From Verrucomicrobiia bacterium (lineage in GTDB: Bacteria; Verrucomicrobiota; Verrucomicrobiia; Opitutales; Cerasicoccaceae), in contig JAUIAM010000006.1 of the NCBI GenBank assembly GCA_030425485.1, positions 1-64,000 of the forward strand: a DNA stretch of 64,000 bases. The letters are read 5' to 3'. The translations under genes were made by a program, and so were the position numbers. Positions 33,846 to 43,293 of this stretch are shown in pieces; within the stretch, counting starts at the first letter, position 1, and every line of letters begins with the position of its first letter. The notes beneath the pieces were generated by a model, which was not told the origin of the DNA, ran no database searches, and worked only from the letters and a program-made list of their open reading frames with translations.

Positions 33846-33879
33846 CAAAAAATACCCCGGGCCTGCGCTCCGGGGTATT
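33846..33879 (-). terminator. Intrinsic terminator of the short 6-phosphogluconate dehydrogenase gene
   Basis: A perfect 10-bp stem (AATACCCCGG 33851-33860, CCGGGGTATT 33870-33879) is followed on the minus strand by a T-run (complement of 33846-33852). It separates the two dehydrogenase genes into independent transcripts. Confidence 0.88.
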
Positions 33880-33902
33880 GCTGGGCAAAGTTTGGGTGAT
33901 GC

Positions 33903-34910
33903 TTAGTCCTTCTTTTCCAGATGGCCGCCAAACTGGTAGCGCATGGCGGAGCAGACCTTGTCGGCAAAGGCGTGCTCTTCGCGGGAGCGGAAGCGGGCGT
34001 AGAGCGAGCTGGTCAGCACCGGAGCCGGGGTGGCTGAGTCGATGGCGGCCTCGATCGTCCAGCGGCCTTCGCCGGAGTCCGAAACGCGCCCCGAGAATTT
34101 CTCCAGGTCCTTGTCGCCTACGAAAGACGCGGCGGTCAGGTCGAGCAGCCAGGAGGCGATGACGGAGCCGCGACGCCAGACCTCGGAGATTTCGCCCAGG
34201 TCGAGGTCGTAGTCGAGATCGCCATGCATGGAGGGCGCGGTCTCGGCGTCGACTTCTTGCGCACGGGTGTCGCAATCGGCATTTTTCAGGATGTCCAGGC
34301 CCTCGGCGTAGGCGGCCATGATGCCGTACTCGATGCCGTTGTGGACCATCTTGACGAAGTGCCCGGCCCCGGCAGGCCCGCAGTGCAGGTAGCCCTTGTG
34401 GGCGGTGCCGCCCTCTGGGCGGTTGGGGGTCTTGTCGATGTCGCCTTCGCCGGGGGCGATAGTGGCAAAAATCGGGTCGAGGTGCTGCACGGCCTCTTTC
34501 TCACCGCCAATCATAAGGCAGTAGCCACGCTCCAGGCCCCAGACGCCGCCCGAGGTGCCGCAGTCGATGTAGTGAATGCCCTTGGGCTTGAGTTCGCCTG
34601 CGCGGCGGCGGTCATCACGAAAGTAGGAGTTGCCGCCGTCGATGATGATGTCGCCCTTGTCCATGAGCTCAGCCAGTTCACCGACGATCTTATCGGTAAT
34701 GGCGGCGGGGATCATGACCCAGGCGGCTTTGGGCGTTTCGAGTTTGGAGACGAAATCTTCGAGCGAGTCAGAGCCAACAGCCCCCTCGGCCACGAGCTCG
34801 GCCACGGTGTCCTTGTTGGTGTCAAAAACGACGCATGTGTGTCCGGCTTTCATGAGGCGGCGCACCATGTTGGCGCCCATACGGCCGAGGCCTACCATTC
34901 CGAGTTGCAT
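33903..34910 (-). CDS. 6-phosphogluconate dehydrogenase, short type (GndA/YqeC-like)
   Basis: 335 residues from ATG 34910 ([20 protein letters not shown]); longer starts lack support. GLGRMG is the dinucleotide-binding loop. [32 protein letters not shown] and [20 protein letters not shown] hold substrate-binding residues and the catalytic lysine. The short form lacks the large C-terminal duplication of the dimeric enzyme and often prefers NAD. Having both types side by side suggests separate NADPH and NADH routes from 6-phosphogluconate, though cofactor use cannot be settled here. Confidence 0.9.
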   Translation of the reverse strand: MQLGMVGLGRMGANMVRRLMKAGHTCVVFDTNKDTVAELVAEGAVGSDSLEDFVSKLETPKAAWVMIPAAITDKIVGELAELMDKGDIIIDGGNSYFRDDRRRAGELKPKGIHYIDCGTSGGVWGLERGYCLMIGGEKEAVQHLDPIFATIAPGEGDIDKTPNRPEGGTAHKGYLHCGPAGAGHFVKMVHNGIEYGIMAAYAEGLDILKNADCDTRAQEVDAETAPSMHGDLDYDLDLGEISEVWRRGSVIASWLLDLTAASFVGDKDLEKFSGRVSDSGEGRWTIEAAIDSATPAPVLTSSLYARFRSREEHAFADKVCSAMRYQFGGHLEKKD

Positions 34911-35084
34911 AACAGAATCCTTGGTTTGGGTTGTAATAATATCAATTGCGAGAGAGACTTCGCACAGGATGCCGTGCATATCCGTAACTGCCAACCCTTT
35001 TTGAGGCGTCACCGGAAATTCACCTACATTGAAACACAACGAATACGCTTGCCGCCGCACCTCTGGAAAGGCATAACCCGCATC

Positions 35085-35735
35085 ATGCTCCGATTTGCCG
35101 AAGAAATTGTCCTGCTTGCCCTAAACGACGAAACCGGAAGGATCAGCCGGAACGTGCCCGAGCAGTCGCTCGAAGCCGCTATCGCGGGTGCCCTACTCAT
35201 GGAGCTCGACTTCATGAACCGCATCGACTCGGACCCGGAATCCATCACTCTGGTCAAGAGCGATCCCACCGGTGACCCGCTGCTGGACGAAACCATTTCC
35301 ATCCTCGGCTCGGTCGGAGACAAGACCCCCATCACCAAGGCACTGGCCAAACTCATGCTGCGAGCAGACGAGTTTGAGGGCCGCCTGCTGGCCGCTCTCG
35401 TTCACAAGGGCATTTTGCAGGAAAAGGACAAGTCCTTCCTCTGGATCAAGGGCGAGCGCACCTACCCGGCCATCGATGGTCGTGAAGAGTCAGAGGTGCG
35501 CACCCGCATCCGCATGATTATCCTGACGGATACCATTCCGGACCCACGCGATGTCGTCATCGTGGCCCTGATGGAGTCCTGCCGCCTGCACCGTAACGTC
35601 TTCATCCACGAGGAGCTGGCCTCCTGCCGCAAGCGCATCGCCGAAATCGGCAAGATGGACTTTATCGCGCAGGGCATCCAGCAAGTGATGGAGTTCAAGG
35701 AAAAGCAGCCGATCGAAGAAATCGCCCACGCCTAA
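35085..35735 (+). CDS. GPP34 (GOLPH3)-family protein
   Basis: 216 residues. The start [20 protein letters not shown] is the GPP34 signature, followed by [20 protein letters not shown]. In eukaryotes GPP34 proteins bind phosphatidylinositol 4-phosphate in the Golgi; bacterial versions have no settled role. I start at ATG 35085. The open frame extends far upstream, but that part is antisense to the short dehydrogenase gene and is not convincing. It is divergent from the dehydrogenase. Confidence 0.88.
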   Translation: MLRFAEEIVLLALNDETGRISRNVPEQSLEAAIAGALLMELDFMNRIDSDPESITLVKSDPTGDPLLDETISILGSVGDKTPITKALAKLMLRADEFEGRLLAALVHKGILQEKDKSFLWIKGERTYPAIDGREESEVRTRIRMIILTDTIPDPRDVVIVALMESCRLHRNVFIHEELASCRKRIAEIGKMDFIAQGIQQVMEFKEKQPIEEIAHA

Positions 35736-35893
35736 GCGGGAGCTTTCCAGACATCTGCTAACGGCTCAGGACAGCCGTAGTTTCCCGTAGCGAATATCCC
35801 TTTGTCATCCTGGATAAGTCTGCCGTGCAGGCGCATCGAAGGACCTCTACTTACGTACGAAAACAGGCGTATGCTATGACAAAGCTGCCCGAA

Positions 35894-36049
35894 CTACTTG
35901 AGCATGTCGGCCTGCTCTTGCAGGTGCATCTCGCGGTTGTAGTCACCGCCTTCGCTGGAGTCCGTCGTGCCGGAGCGCTCGGGTGGTGTCGAGCAGCCAG
36001 CCAGTAATGCGATGATAACGAGTGAGAGGAACGCGCGCGGATTATTCAT
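35894..36049 (-). CDS. Small lipoprotein (51 residues)
   Basis: ATG 36049 to TAG 35894. MNNPRAFLSLVIIALLAGCS is a lipoprotein signal peptide with lipobox LLAGC, followed by a polar tail (STPPERSGTTDSSEGGDYN, then REMHLQEQADMLK). The start overlaps the cupin gene stop by 8 bp, so the two may be co-translated. No family recognised. Small lipoproteins like this are easily missed by gene finders. Confidence 0.6.
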   Translation of the reverse strand: MNNPRAFLSLVIIALLAGCSTPPERSGTTDSSEGGDYNREMHLQEQADMLK

Positions 36050-36413
36050 CTAAGTAAACGGTATTAGAGGGCTCCCAGGCCGGGGTGCAAGTGCAGAGTA
36101 TGGCCAGTGTCTGCTCTCCAACGCACCAAATCTGGTGATGCTGGGTGGGTTTGATAAGCACGGAATCTCCCGCCGCGAGCTCGCGATGCTCGCCGTCTAT
36201 CTCCACCCGGGCCCGCCCCTCCAGCTCGTAGTAAATTTCCTCCGCAACCGGGTGGTAGTGCGGACGTGAGGCCACCCCGGGCGGAATCTCTACGCGGGCC
36301 AGGCTCGATGTCTCGGTCACTCCACCGTTGCGCCCGATGAGCTCATAGACGATTTCGCCATGCGGCGTGGGGTAGGGCGTAACGGTGGCTTAACTAACGT
36401 GGTGCATGGTCAT
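36042..36413 (-). pseudogene. Cupin-domain protein with an early in-frame stop codon
   Basis: The cupin core is clear: PGVASRPHYHPVAEEIYYEL (metal-binding H-x-H and E) and AGDSVLIKPTQHHQIWCVG. The only start downstream of the nearest stop is GTG 36320, giving 92 residues. However, homologous-looking sequence continues upstream in the same frame (ATVTPYPTPHGEIVYELIG) to a TAA at 36392-36390. Seven codons before it lies an in-frame ATG (36413, MTMHHVS). The natural gene thus appears to run from 36413 with a nonsense codon at position 8. Restart at GTG 36320 could still make a short cupin. Confidence 0.65.
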
Positions 36414-36444
36414 GTATTCATAAAGCGGATACAGCCCACACGTC

Positions 36445-37329
36445 CTAATAATTCATGGTCACGCCGAGGTAATTGAGCAGCCAGACTTCCTTCCACAGGC
36501 GGTAGCGTCCGTCGTGGGTCAGGCGCCCATGCTCCTCCTGAAACTCGGTCGGCATGAGGTAGCCCTGCTTGCGGTTCAGCCGCTCGAGGGCTTGCTGCTG
36601 GCGATTGAGTTCGCCTACGGCGTCATCATCATCGTCCCATGCTTCCACCTTGGTTTCGAGCTCACGCAGGCGCCTACGGTGGTACTTGATGAGCTGTGGG
36701 AGGTCCCGCATGAGCGGCTTACGGGAGATTTCCCAGTTCTCGGGGTAGTAACCGCCGAAGGGGAGAAAGACGTTGTCCGTGACGAGCCGTCGCCCGTCTT
36801 CGAGGTTGGTCGAGAGGATAAAGGCGACGTTGACCGCCCCCGCGCGCTGCGGGAAAAAGAGGATCTGGCAACGGGTATCGCCCGAACCCTCCTGGTAAAT
36901 CGTAGAGCGGATGGCCAGGGCGTCGCTAAACTCCGCTTTGACCGACTGGAGCTTTTTAAAGCCCTGGCTGCGGAGCCAGTCCCGCATAGTGATGAACTTC
37001 CCCTGGGCGGGCCACTCATCGCCGTCGAGATTCGGCCCGAACTTGGGAAAGAGCGGAATGGGGCTCTTGCTGATCGCTGCGATAACCAACCAGTTGTACA
37101 TCGTTTCGAGCAAAAACCAGCCGAGGAAAGCGGCCAAAGCAACCAACCAGAGCGGGCGGGTGGTCCATTCAAATTCCGTGGCAAAGACCGCGATACCCAG
37201 CGAAAACAGCCCCCACCGCAGCCAACGGTTAAAGATGCCGATCGCGGGGATGCGCCAGTTCAGATTCCCAAAGCTGATGAGCAGCGACATGAGCATCAGC
37301 CCGATCACAATCTGGACGGATAAGGACAT
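36445..37329 (-). CDS. Membrane protein of unknown function
   Basis: 294 residues with three N-terminal helices (VQIVIGLMLMSLLISFGNL; WLRWGLFSLGIAVFATEF; PLWLVALAAFLGWFLLETMY), then a soluble domain of about 200 residues. The soluble part has LPFGGYYPENWEISRKPLMR and a charged helix (HRRRLRELETKVEAWDDDDD). I recognise no family. It lies downstream of dnaN with 48 bp between and may share its transcript. Confidence 0.7.
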   Translation of the reverse strand: MSLSVQIVIGLMLMSLLISFGNLNWRIPAIGIFNRWLRWGLFSLGIAVFATEFEWTTRPLWLVALAAFLGWFLLETMYNWLVIAAISKSPIPLFPKFGPNLDGDEWPAQGKFITMRDWLRSQGFKKLQSVKAEFSDALAIRSTIYQEGSGDTRCQILFFPQRAGAVNVAFILSTNLEDGRRLVTDNVFLPFGGYYPENWEISRKPLMRDLPQLIKYHRRRLRELETKVEAWDDDDDAVGELNRQQQALERLNRKQGYLMPTEFQEEHGRLTHDGRYRLWKEVWLLNYLGVTMNY

Positions 37330-37377
37330 GCAGGAATTAGTCAGGTACGGGGCGTGGATTGTTCCACGCGGGAAATA

Positions 37378-38505
37378 CTAGCTCAGGCGCAGCGGCATGA
37401 TAACGCAGAGGAAATCGTCCAGTGTCTTGAAGACACCGGGGCTGAGTTCGTCTTTGAACTCGAAGTAGATTTCGTCGGCGTTGAGTGCCTTGAGCGGGTC
37501 GAGCAGAAAGTAGGGGTTGAACGCCACCTGAACTTCACCGCCTTCGTAGGCGATAGCCATCGACTCGTGGGATTCACCGTATTCCGGCGAAGAACCGCTG
37601 ATTTCAAGGAGGTTGTCGGCCAGCTTCAGCTTTACAGAGTTGTTCTTGTCGCTGGTGACGAGGGCCGCGCGCTGGACGCACTCGGCCATGAGCTCACGTT
37701 CGATCTTGATCCGGCTCTCGGTCTCCTTGGGGATGACCTGTCGGTAGTTCGGGTAGTTGCCTTCGACGATTTTGGAAACCAGATAGACTGAATCAACGAG
37801 TCCACTGTCATCGTCGCCAGAGATACGGATCTCGAAAGCAACCTGCCGGTCAGTAAAGGTGATTTTCAGCTCCTCGCCTTGACCGAGGGCTTTCTCGAGC
37901 TCGGTTACTGTCTTGGCCGGGAGGATGAAGTGGCCCGCGTTTTCCTCGGTCACTTCGAGCTCCTTGCCTGTCAGGGCGAGGCGGCGACCATCGGTAGCCA
38001 CGAGGGTGAGCTTCTCATCGCCAAAGACGAAGTACACGCCGTTGAGGATGTAGCGGTTTTCGTCACTGCTCATGGCGTAGGAAACGCTCTTGAGCATGCC
38101 GAGGATGTCCTCCTGCTTGAGGTTGAAGACGTGCTGGTCGGCAAATGAGGGCAGCGGGGGGAACTCCTCCTGGGCGATGCCCATGATGCGGAAAAGCGAG
38201 CCGCCGGAAGTGATCTTGGCCTGATTGCCACTGGAGGCGTCTACCTCGACTTCGGAGTCGGGCAGGGCGCGGACGATGGTAGCAAGCTTGCGAACGGGGA
38301 GGGTGATGCCCCCGGCATTCAGCACTTCTGCCTTGATTTGGCAGCGGATGCCGAGGTCGAGATTGGTCGTGGTCAGGGAGAGCTGGTCGCCCTCGGCCTG
38401 GATGAGCACGTTACTCAGAATCGGCATCGTAGCACGGGTGCCGACGACGTTAAGCACCTGCTGCAGACCGTTCACGAAGTGGTCACGTTGAATCTTAAAC
38501 TTCAT
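37378..38505 (-). CDS. dnaN: DNA polymerase III beta subunit (sliding clamp)
   Basis: 375 residues, the usual clamp length. Three repeated clamp domains can be traced: [20 protein letters not shown] begins the first, [20 protein letters not shown] is the conserved segment of the second, and [13 protein letters not shown] with CVIMPLRLS at the end marks the third, including the conserved P-M-R-L tail. The clamp tethers polymerase III to DNA. Neither dnaA nor recF is adjacent, unlike in many genomes. Confidence 0.96.
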   Translation of the reverse strand: MKFKIQRDHFVNGLQQVLNVVGTRATMPILSNVLIQAEGDQLSLTTTNLDLGIRCQIKAEVLNAGGITLPVRKLATIVRALPDSEVEVDASSGNQAKITSGGSLFRIMGIAQEEFPPLPSFADQHVFNLKQEDILGMLKSVSYAMSSDENRYILNGVYFVFGDEKLTLVATDGRRLALTGKELEVTEENAGHFILPAKTVTELEKALGQGEELKITFTDRQVAFEIRISGDDDSGLVDSVYLVSKIVEGNYPNYRQVIPKETESRIKIERELMAECVQRAALVTSDKNNSVKLKLADNLLEISGSSPEYGESHESMAIAYEGGEVQVAFNPYFLLDPLKALNADEIYFEFKDELSPGVFKTLDDFLCVIMPLRLS

Positions 38506-38802
38506 GTGAGGTCAAAGGTGAGCAGTTTTGGAATAACTGACAACCCTGTATTATTACTCTTATAGATTTTTAAAGAAAGTATCCCTATTATTATACGCTG
38601 TGGAAGAGTGGAATAACCACACTAATAGCCTGATTAACAAGGTGCTACAGCGTAAAAATTGCGTGGACAATCTCGGGGTTTCTTCGGGATGGATGCCAGT
38701 AAACCGGGACAAGTATTTACCCCCAGAGTTATTCCCAGCTTACCGCCATCTTTCTGTCACTTTGTTACGGGGGTGATTTTGGGGTAAAATCGGTACCCGG
38801 AT
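38506..38802. other. Intergenic region upstream of dnaN, weakly origin-like
   Basis: A 297-bp gap with an AT-rich half (38545-38600, tattattactcttatag) and several sequences that differ by two bases from the DnaA box TTATCCACA: tgtggaaga near 38599, gtggacaat near 38662 and ttattccca near 38730. Together with dnaN this hints at an origin, but the matches are imperfect and dnaA is absent. It certainly holds the dnaN promoter. Confidence 0.3.
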
Positions 38803-40095
38803 TCAGGGTTTAGATTGCCCGTTTTTCTCCTCCGCGTCGAGCTCCCAGATGATGCGCGCACCGGGATTATAAAACACGTAGGAAAAGAACCAGTTGAGCG
38901 TAACCACAATGCGGTTGCGCAGGCCGACGAGGAAGGCCAGGTGAATCGTGAGCCAGAGAACCCAGGCGAAGAAGCCCGTGATGCTGTAACCCTTAATCAG
39001 CGCGACGGCTTTGCTTCGCCCGATGGTGGCCATCTCGCCGCGGTTGGAGTACTTAAAGGGCGGACGCTCCCGGTGGCCCGCCTGCTCGTGCCGGATAATG
39101 GAGGCTACGTGCGCTCCGGCCTGTATCGCTCCCTGGGCTACGCCGGGGACAGGTACGCCGTTGGCATCTTGGAGGCGAATGATGTCCCCGATGGCAAAAA
39201 CCTCAGGATGCCCGGGCACGGAACAGTCGGGCTCGACCTCGATCCGCCCGCCCCGGTCTTTGGGCACGTCGAGCGTTTGGGTCAGTGGATTTGCGCCCAT
39301 GCCCGCCGTCCAGCAGATGGTAGCAGCTTCGATGATGGTGCCGTCGTCCAGCTCCACCGTGTCCTTGCGGATGTCTTTCACGCGGAGGCCGAGGAGGACC
39401 TCCACGCCGAGGGCTTCGAGCTGGGCCTGGGCACTTTCTCCTAAATGCTTGGGATAGCTTGGCAGGACTTGGTCCTCGCCTTCGATCAGGACGATGCGGG
39501 CATGCTCGGAGTTAATCCGTGTAAAGTCGCCCTTCATGACCCGCTTGGTCAGTTCGGCCAAGGCCCCGGCGATCTCAACTCCGGTCGGGCCGCCTCCGGC
39601 CACTACCATCGTCATGAGTCGCTGGGTGGCGACGGGGTCGCAGTCACTGCTTTCGGCCTCTTCGAAGGCTTCGAGCACGCGGTGGCGGATTTTTCGTGCA
39701 TCGCTGAGGGATTTCAAGCCGGGGGCGAACGCCTCCCAGTGGTCGTTGCCAAAGTACGAGGTGGTGGCTCCAGCGGCGATGACGAGCGTGTCGAAGCCCA
39801 GTTCGCGCTTGTTCGTTTTAACTTTCTTGGCGGCCAGGTCGATGGACTCGGCCTTTTCCATGAGCACGGTGACGTTGCCCTGGCGCGAGAGGATCGAGCG
39901 CAGCGGCTGGGCGATGTCCGGCGCGGCCAGCCCGGTGGTGGCTACCTGATAGAGCAGGGGCTGGAAGAGGTGGTGGTTGGCCTTGTCCAGCAGCGTGATG
40001 TCCACGTTGGCCTGCTTCAGGCCACGGATGACGGCCAGTCCGCCAAAGCCGCCACCGATAACAAGTACGTGCTTTCTTTCCCACGTTTGTACCAT
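38803..40095 (-). CDS. ndh: NADH dehydrogenase type II
   Basis: 430 residues. It oxidises NADH with FAD and passes electrons to quinones without pumping protons. The FAD motif is VLVIGGGFGGLAVIRGL, the NADH motif is VVAGGGPTGVEIAGALAEL, and GDIIRLQDANGVPVPGVAQG is the conserved second FAD region. The C-terminal hydrophobic part (SITGFFAWVLWLTIHLAFLV) anchors it to the inner face of the membrane. Length and motifs are complete. Confidence 0.94.
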   Translation of the reverse strand: MVQTWERKHVLVIGGGFGGLAVIRGLKQANVDITLLDKANHHLFQPLLYQVATTGLAAPDIAQPLRSILSRQGNVTVLMEKAESIDLAAKKVKTNKRELGFDTLVIAAGATTSYFGNDHWEAFAPGLKSLSDARKIRHRVLEAFEEAESSDCDPVATQRLMTMVVAGGGPTGVEIAGALAELTKRVMKGDFTRINSEHARIVLIEGEDQVLPSYPKHLGESAQAQLEALGVEVLLGLRVKDIRKDTVELDDGTIIEAATICWTAGMGANPLTQTLDVPKDRGGRIEVEPDCSVPGHPEVFAIGDIIRLQDANGVPVPGVAQGAIQAGAHVASIIRHEQAGHRERPPFKYSNRGEMATIGRSKAVALIKGYSITGFFAWVLWLTIHLAFLVGLRNRIVVTLNWFFSYVFYNPGARIIWELDAEEKNGQSKP

Positions 40096-40156
40096 GAGTC
40101 ACACAGTACGCATGACGTTTCCCGGCGCAAGGGGGAGGGCAAGTTCGTTGCGCCGA

Positions 40157-41017
40157 CTACTCCCAGATGGCGACGTTCATGCCGTCGAGGGCAGCGGAGT
40201 CGTCCAGCGGCACGAGGTAGTAGGCTTTGTCAAAGGCGCGCTGGAGCTTCGTCCGCAGGGTGGGCTTGGATGGCTTGGTGCTGAGGTGGAAAAAGCGCTG
40301 GTAGCCGATTTCGCGCAGGACGGTTTCGGACTTGCGGGCCTCTTCGTGCTCGAAGGCTTCCCAGAACACGATCGGCTTGTGCTGCTTAAAGGTTTCGCGC
40401 AGACCGGAGATGACCTTGGGCTCGAAGCCCTCGACGTCGATCTTTACCACGCTGACGCGCTGCCCCTGGCTGAGGAGGTTGGCCAGCTCGGTGTCACCCT
40501 GGGCGACTTCGACCCAGCAGGTGTTTTCGTCCACGCGCTCATGGCCGGGCTCGACAAAGCCGTTGTTGGTTTCAAAGCCGGAACTGTGAAAGAGCGGGAG
40601 CTTGCCGGGCTCGTCGCCGAGGCCTTTTTCGGTCAGGCGGACGTTTCCGATGGAGTTGGTGTAGAGGTTGGCCCGGAGCAGGCAGGCGTTGGCCGGGGTG
40701 GGCTCGAAGGCGAGCACCTGCTTGACGTGCGAGCTGAAAAAGAGGCTGTGGTTGCCGATATTGGCCCCGATGTCGAGCATGACGTCCATCGGGCTGTGGC
40801 GTTTGGCCAGCTCGAGCATGGCGAACATGAGCTGCTTTTCATAGAGCCCGTGGATGATGACGTCGCGGCTGATGCCCTCTTCGGGCAAGACCCAGAGCTT
40901 GGGGTAGTCGCAGCGGTTTTTGGTGATCGCTTTGAGGCAAACCCGCATCCACTTCCGCTTCTGGCCGGTGAGGAAGGCGCTCCCTAGCGAACCACGGTAA
41001 AACATCTCGTCTGGCAT
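40157..41017 (-). CDS. FkbM-family methyltransferase
   Basis: About 286 residues from MPDEMFYRGSLGSAFLTGQK; the longer frame to 41188 overlaps the next gene and looks non-coding. The SAM-binding motif is VMLDIGANIGNHSLFFSSHV, and VLAFEPTPANACLLRANL and VSVVKIDVEGFEPKVISGL are the family motifs II and III. FkbM enzymes O-methylate sugars or polyketides. The acceptor is unknown, and no glycan cluster is adjacent. Confidence 0.85.
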   Translation of the reverse strand: MPDEMFYRGSLGSAFLTGQKRKWMRVCLKAITKNRCDYPKLWVLPEEGISRDVIIHGLYEKQLMFAMLELAKRHSPMDVMLDIGANIGNHSLFFSSHVKQVLAFEPTPANACLLRANLYTNSIGNVRLTEKGLGDEPGKLPLFHSSGFETNNGFVEPGHERVDENTCWVEVAQGDTELANLLSQGQRVSVVKIDVEGFEPKVISGLRETFKQHKPIVFWEAFEHEEARKSETVLREIGYQRFFHLSTKPSKPTLRTKLQRAFDKAYYLVPLDDSAALDGMNVAIWE

Positions 41018-41121
41018 CTTGGGTCTAACTCTGGCCACCGCCCTGCCCGGGGCAATCCTGTTCTGCGGCAAGCGGGCCTCCCGGTATATATATTGCCGGG
41101 TACTCGGGTTTATACGATGTA

Positions 41122-41835
41122 CTACGCAGTTTCTAGATTGCTTGGCGCGGGCGTTATTCCTTCTGGATACCACTGCTTGGGCGGCCATTTTTTCGCCAAA
41201 TGCTTAACATAAACCGGCCCCCTTATTTTACCAAAGCCATAGGCTATGTCCATGGGTGTGAAGCGTAACTCATCCCATCCCTGTTCACGCGCGAGCTCGA
41301 CTACACGTCGTGTACAACATATGTGCAAATTGTACCAATTCGTAATACCAAAGAAATCTGAACCGTCCCATGCGTCATCACGAGGCACTAATCGATTCCC
41401 TTTCACTACCTTTTTCGCGCTGTCACAGACTTCACATACATCGTTGGGGGTCAATCCGAGTGAATTCCACTCCACTTCCATTTTCCCGATGACCTCCAGC
41501 CAGTTAAGCTGCTGGTCTTGGCCAAACTCATCCATGGGTTTTAGGGCATGATACTTCAGTCCCGTAATATTATTTTTCTCCAGACACTTCCGGACGGAGT
41601 CTTGAATAACATAACTATGATTAGATGAACGATAAATCCGCCTCACCTTACCAGGCTCTCGAAATCGCAATTCGGCATCTGTGCCAATGTATCTCCGACC
41701 GTTGCCACATTTGGGGCATCGATTTTTATCACTCAGCAATTCAGACCAATCACGAGGAAAACGCACCCCAGCCTCCGGCCAAGCGTACTTCCACGAAACT
41801 TCAAAGTATTTGGGCTGTACGCAGATTTGATTCAT
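41122..41835 (-). CDS. Double-CXXCG-motif protein (SitI-like immunity family)
   Basis: 237 residues. The first metal-binding pair is CPKCGNG near residue 40. The second is CEVCDSA near residue 134. The C-terminal part, SDFFGITNWYNLHICCTRRV then LREQGWDELRFTPMDIA-like, matches the end of the paralogous double-CXXCG family first seen in Myxococcus, some members of which give immunity to Sit exchange toxins. The DNA is clearly AT-richer than the flanking FkbM and cinA genes, indicating transfer. No toxin gene is next to it, so it may be an orphan immunity gene. Confidence 0.7.
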   Translation of the reverse strand: MNQICVQPKYFEVSWKYAWPEAGVRFPRDWSELLSDKNRCPKCGNGRRYIGTDAELRFREPGKVRRIYRSSNHSYVIQDSVRKCLEKNNITGLKYHALKPMDEFGQDQQLNWLEVIGKMEVEWNSLGLTPNDVCEVCDSAKKVVKGNRLVPRDDAWDGSDFFGITNWYNLHICCTRRVVELAREQGWDELRFTPMDIAYGFGKIRGPVYVKHLAKKWPPKQWYPEGITPAPSNLETA

Positions 41836-41942
41836 TCGCGAATACAGCGAGGCAGGATAGGAACAACCATGTTTGTCATGTGCTTGTTTATTGCTTAAAT
41901 CGTAGACTTAACCCAAGTCTAAGCAACCTTCTAAACCTCGAC

Positions 41943-43229
41943 CTAGTCGGCGCGGATGAGGGTGACCATGGCGTCCTCGACCTTGTACTTGTTCAGCTTG
42001 CGGCGCATGACGTCGAGTGCGCGGTTGACGGCGCGGGTCTTGACCGTGACGCGCTCGCCCGGGTACTTCATGCGGATGCACCAGGTGCCGCAGGGGGCGT
42101 GGTAGCCGATGTAGATCGTGCCAACCGGGTTCTCCGGCGTGCCGCCGCTGGGCCCGGCGAAGCCCGTTACGGACAGGCCGTAGTCGGTGGAGAGGCGTTC
42201 GGCCACCCCGGTGGCCATGGCCACGGCGGTTTCCGCGCTGACTGCGCCGTGCTGGGCGAGGATGTCCTCCGGCACGCCGAGCAACTCCATTTTGGCGTCG
42301 TTGTTGTAGCAGACGATGCCGCCGGTGAAGACCTTGGAGGCGCCGGGGATGTCGGTAAAGGCGTTGGCCAGGAGCCCGCCAGTGCAGGACTCGGCCACGG
42401 CGAGGGTGCGCTCTTCGGCCCGCAGGTGGTCAAAGATGACCTTGGGCAACGGGGTGTCCCCAAAGCAGACGAAGTCCGGGCCGAGTTCTTCCTGGCAAGC
42501 CTTGGCAATGTTTTGGATGTCGGCGCGGGAGTACTCGCCCTTGCCCCGGCTGAGGCGGACGTCGACCATGCCCTGGTGGGCGCAGTAGGCCACACCGAGC
42601 CCGGCGTATTGGTCAAAAATGGGGCGCAGCCGCTCCTCCAGTCCGCTTTCGCCCACGCCCATGGTGCGGATTTGCAGGTAGGCTTCGTCATGGCGGCAAA
42701 GGCCGGCCGAGCACAGGCGGGGGATGACGTGCTCCTTGAGCATCGGGTAGAGTTCGGAGGAGGGGCCCGGGAGCATGGCGAGGTACTTGCCGTCCTTTTC
42801 CATCCAGATGCCGGGCGCGGTGCCGTAGGGGTTAGGGAGAAGTTCGGCCCCGGCGGGCAGGTAGCACTGCTTGAGGTTGTTCTTGCTCATTTCCTTGCCC
42901 AGGCGCTTGAAGCGGGCGCGGATGGCGTCCTCGATGTCCTGGCGGAAAACGAGCTCGGCGCCGAGGACTTCGGCTACGATCTCGCGGGTGTTGTCGTCCA
43001 CGGTGGGCCCGAGCCCCCCGGTGGTGATGACGATGTCGGAGCGCTCCCAACTGTCTTGAAAGAATTCGCGTATCTCGTCCACATCGTCGCGAAAGCAACA
43101 ATTGCGGCGCAGGATGAGCCCGTGGCGGGCGAGTTCCCCCCCGATGTGGGCGAGGTGACCATTTGCGCGGATGCCGAGTAACAACTCATCACCGAGCGTT
43201 AAGAGTTCGACGCGTGGATTTGACGACAT
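41943..43229 (-). CDS. cinA: CinA-family protein (MoaB-like domain plus nicotinamide-nucleotide amidase)
   Basis: 428 residues. The N-terminal MoaB/MogA-like domain shows LLTLGDELLLGIRANGHLAH and VITTGGLGPTVDDNTREIVA. The C-terminal CinA domain shows LAVAESCTGGLLANAFTDIP, GGIVCYNNDAKMELLGV and VTGFAGPSGGTPENPVGTIY, the deamidase residues acting on NMN in pyridine nucleotide salvage. Both domains are complete. It is divergent from uvrC. Confidence 0.93.
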   Translation of the reverse strand: MSSNPRVELLTLGDELLLGIRANGHLAHIGGELARHGLILRRNCCFRDDVDEIREFFQDSWERSDIVITTGGLGPTVDDNTREIVAEVLGAELVFRQDIEDAIRARFKRLGKEMSKNNLKQCYLPAGAELLPNPYGTAPGIWMEKDGKYLAMLPGPSSELYPMLKEHVIPRLCSAGLCRHDEAYLQIRTMGVGESGLEERLRPIFDQYAGLGVAYCAHQGMVDVRLSRGKGEYSRADIQNIAKACQEELGPDFVCFGDTPLPKVIFDHLRAEERTLAVAESCTGGLLANAFTDIPGASKVFTGGIVCYNNDAKMELLGVPEDILAQHGAVSAETAVAMATGVAERLSTDYGLSVTGFAGPSGGTPENPVGTIYIGYHAPCGTWCIRMKYPGERVTVKTRAVNRALDVMRRKLNKYKVEDAMVTLIRAD

Positions 43230-43293
43230 TTGTAGGTAAGTGTTTTATAGCTGTAGACAAAAATGAATTATACATTACCCCGAGTTACGAAAA

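Noticed and set aside
32290-33906. Long plus-strand ORF (538 codons) antisense to gnd
   Set aside because: It mirrors the codon bias of the real gnd gene, and its composition has no protein-family features.
34224-35084. Upstream extension of the GPP34 reading frame
   Set aside because: It is antisense to the short 6-phosphogluconate dehydrogenase; the family start lies at 35085.
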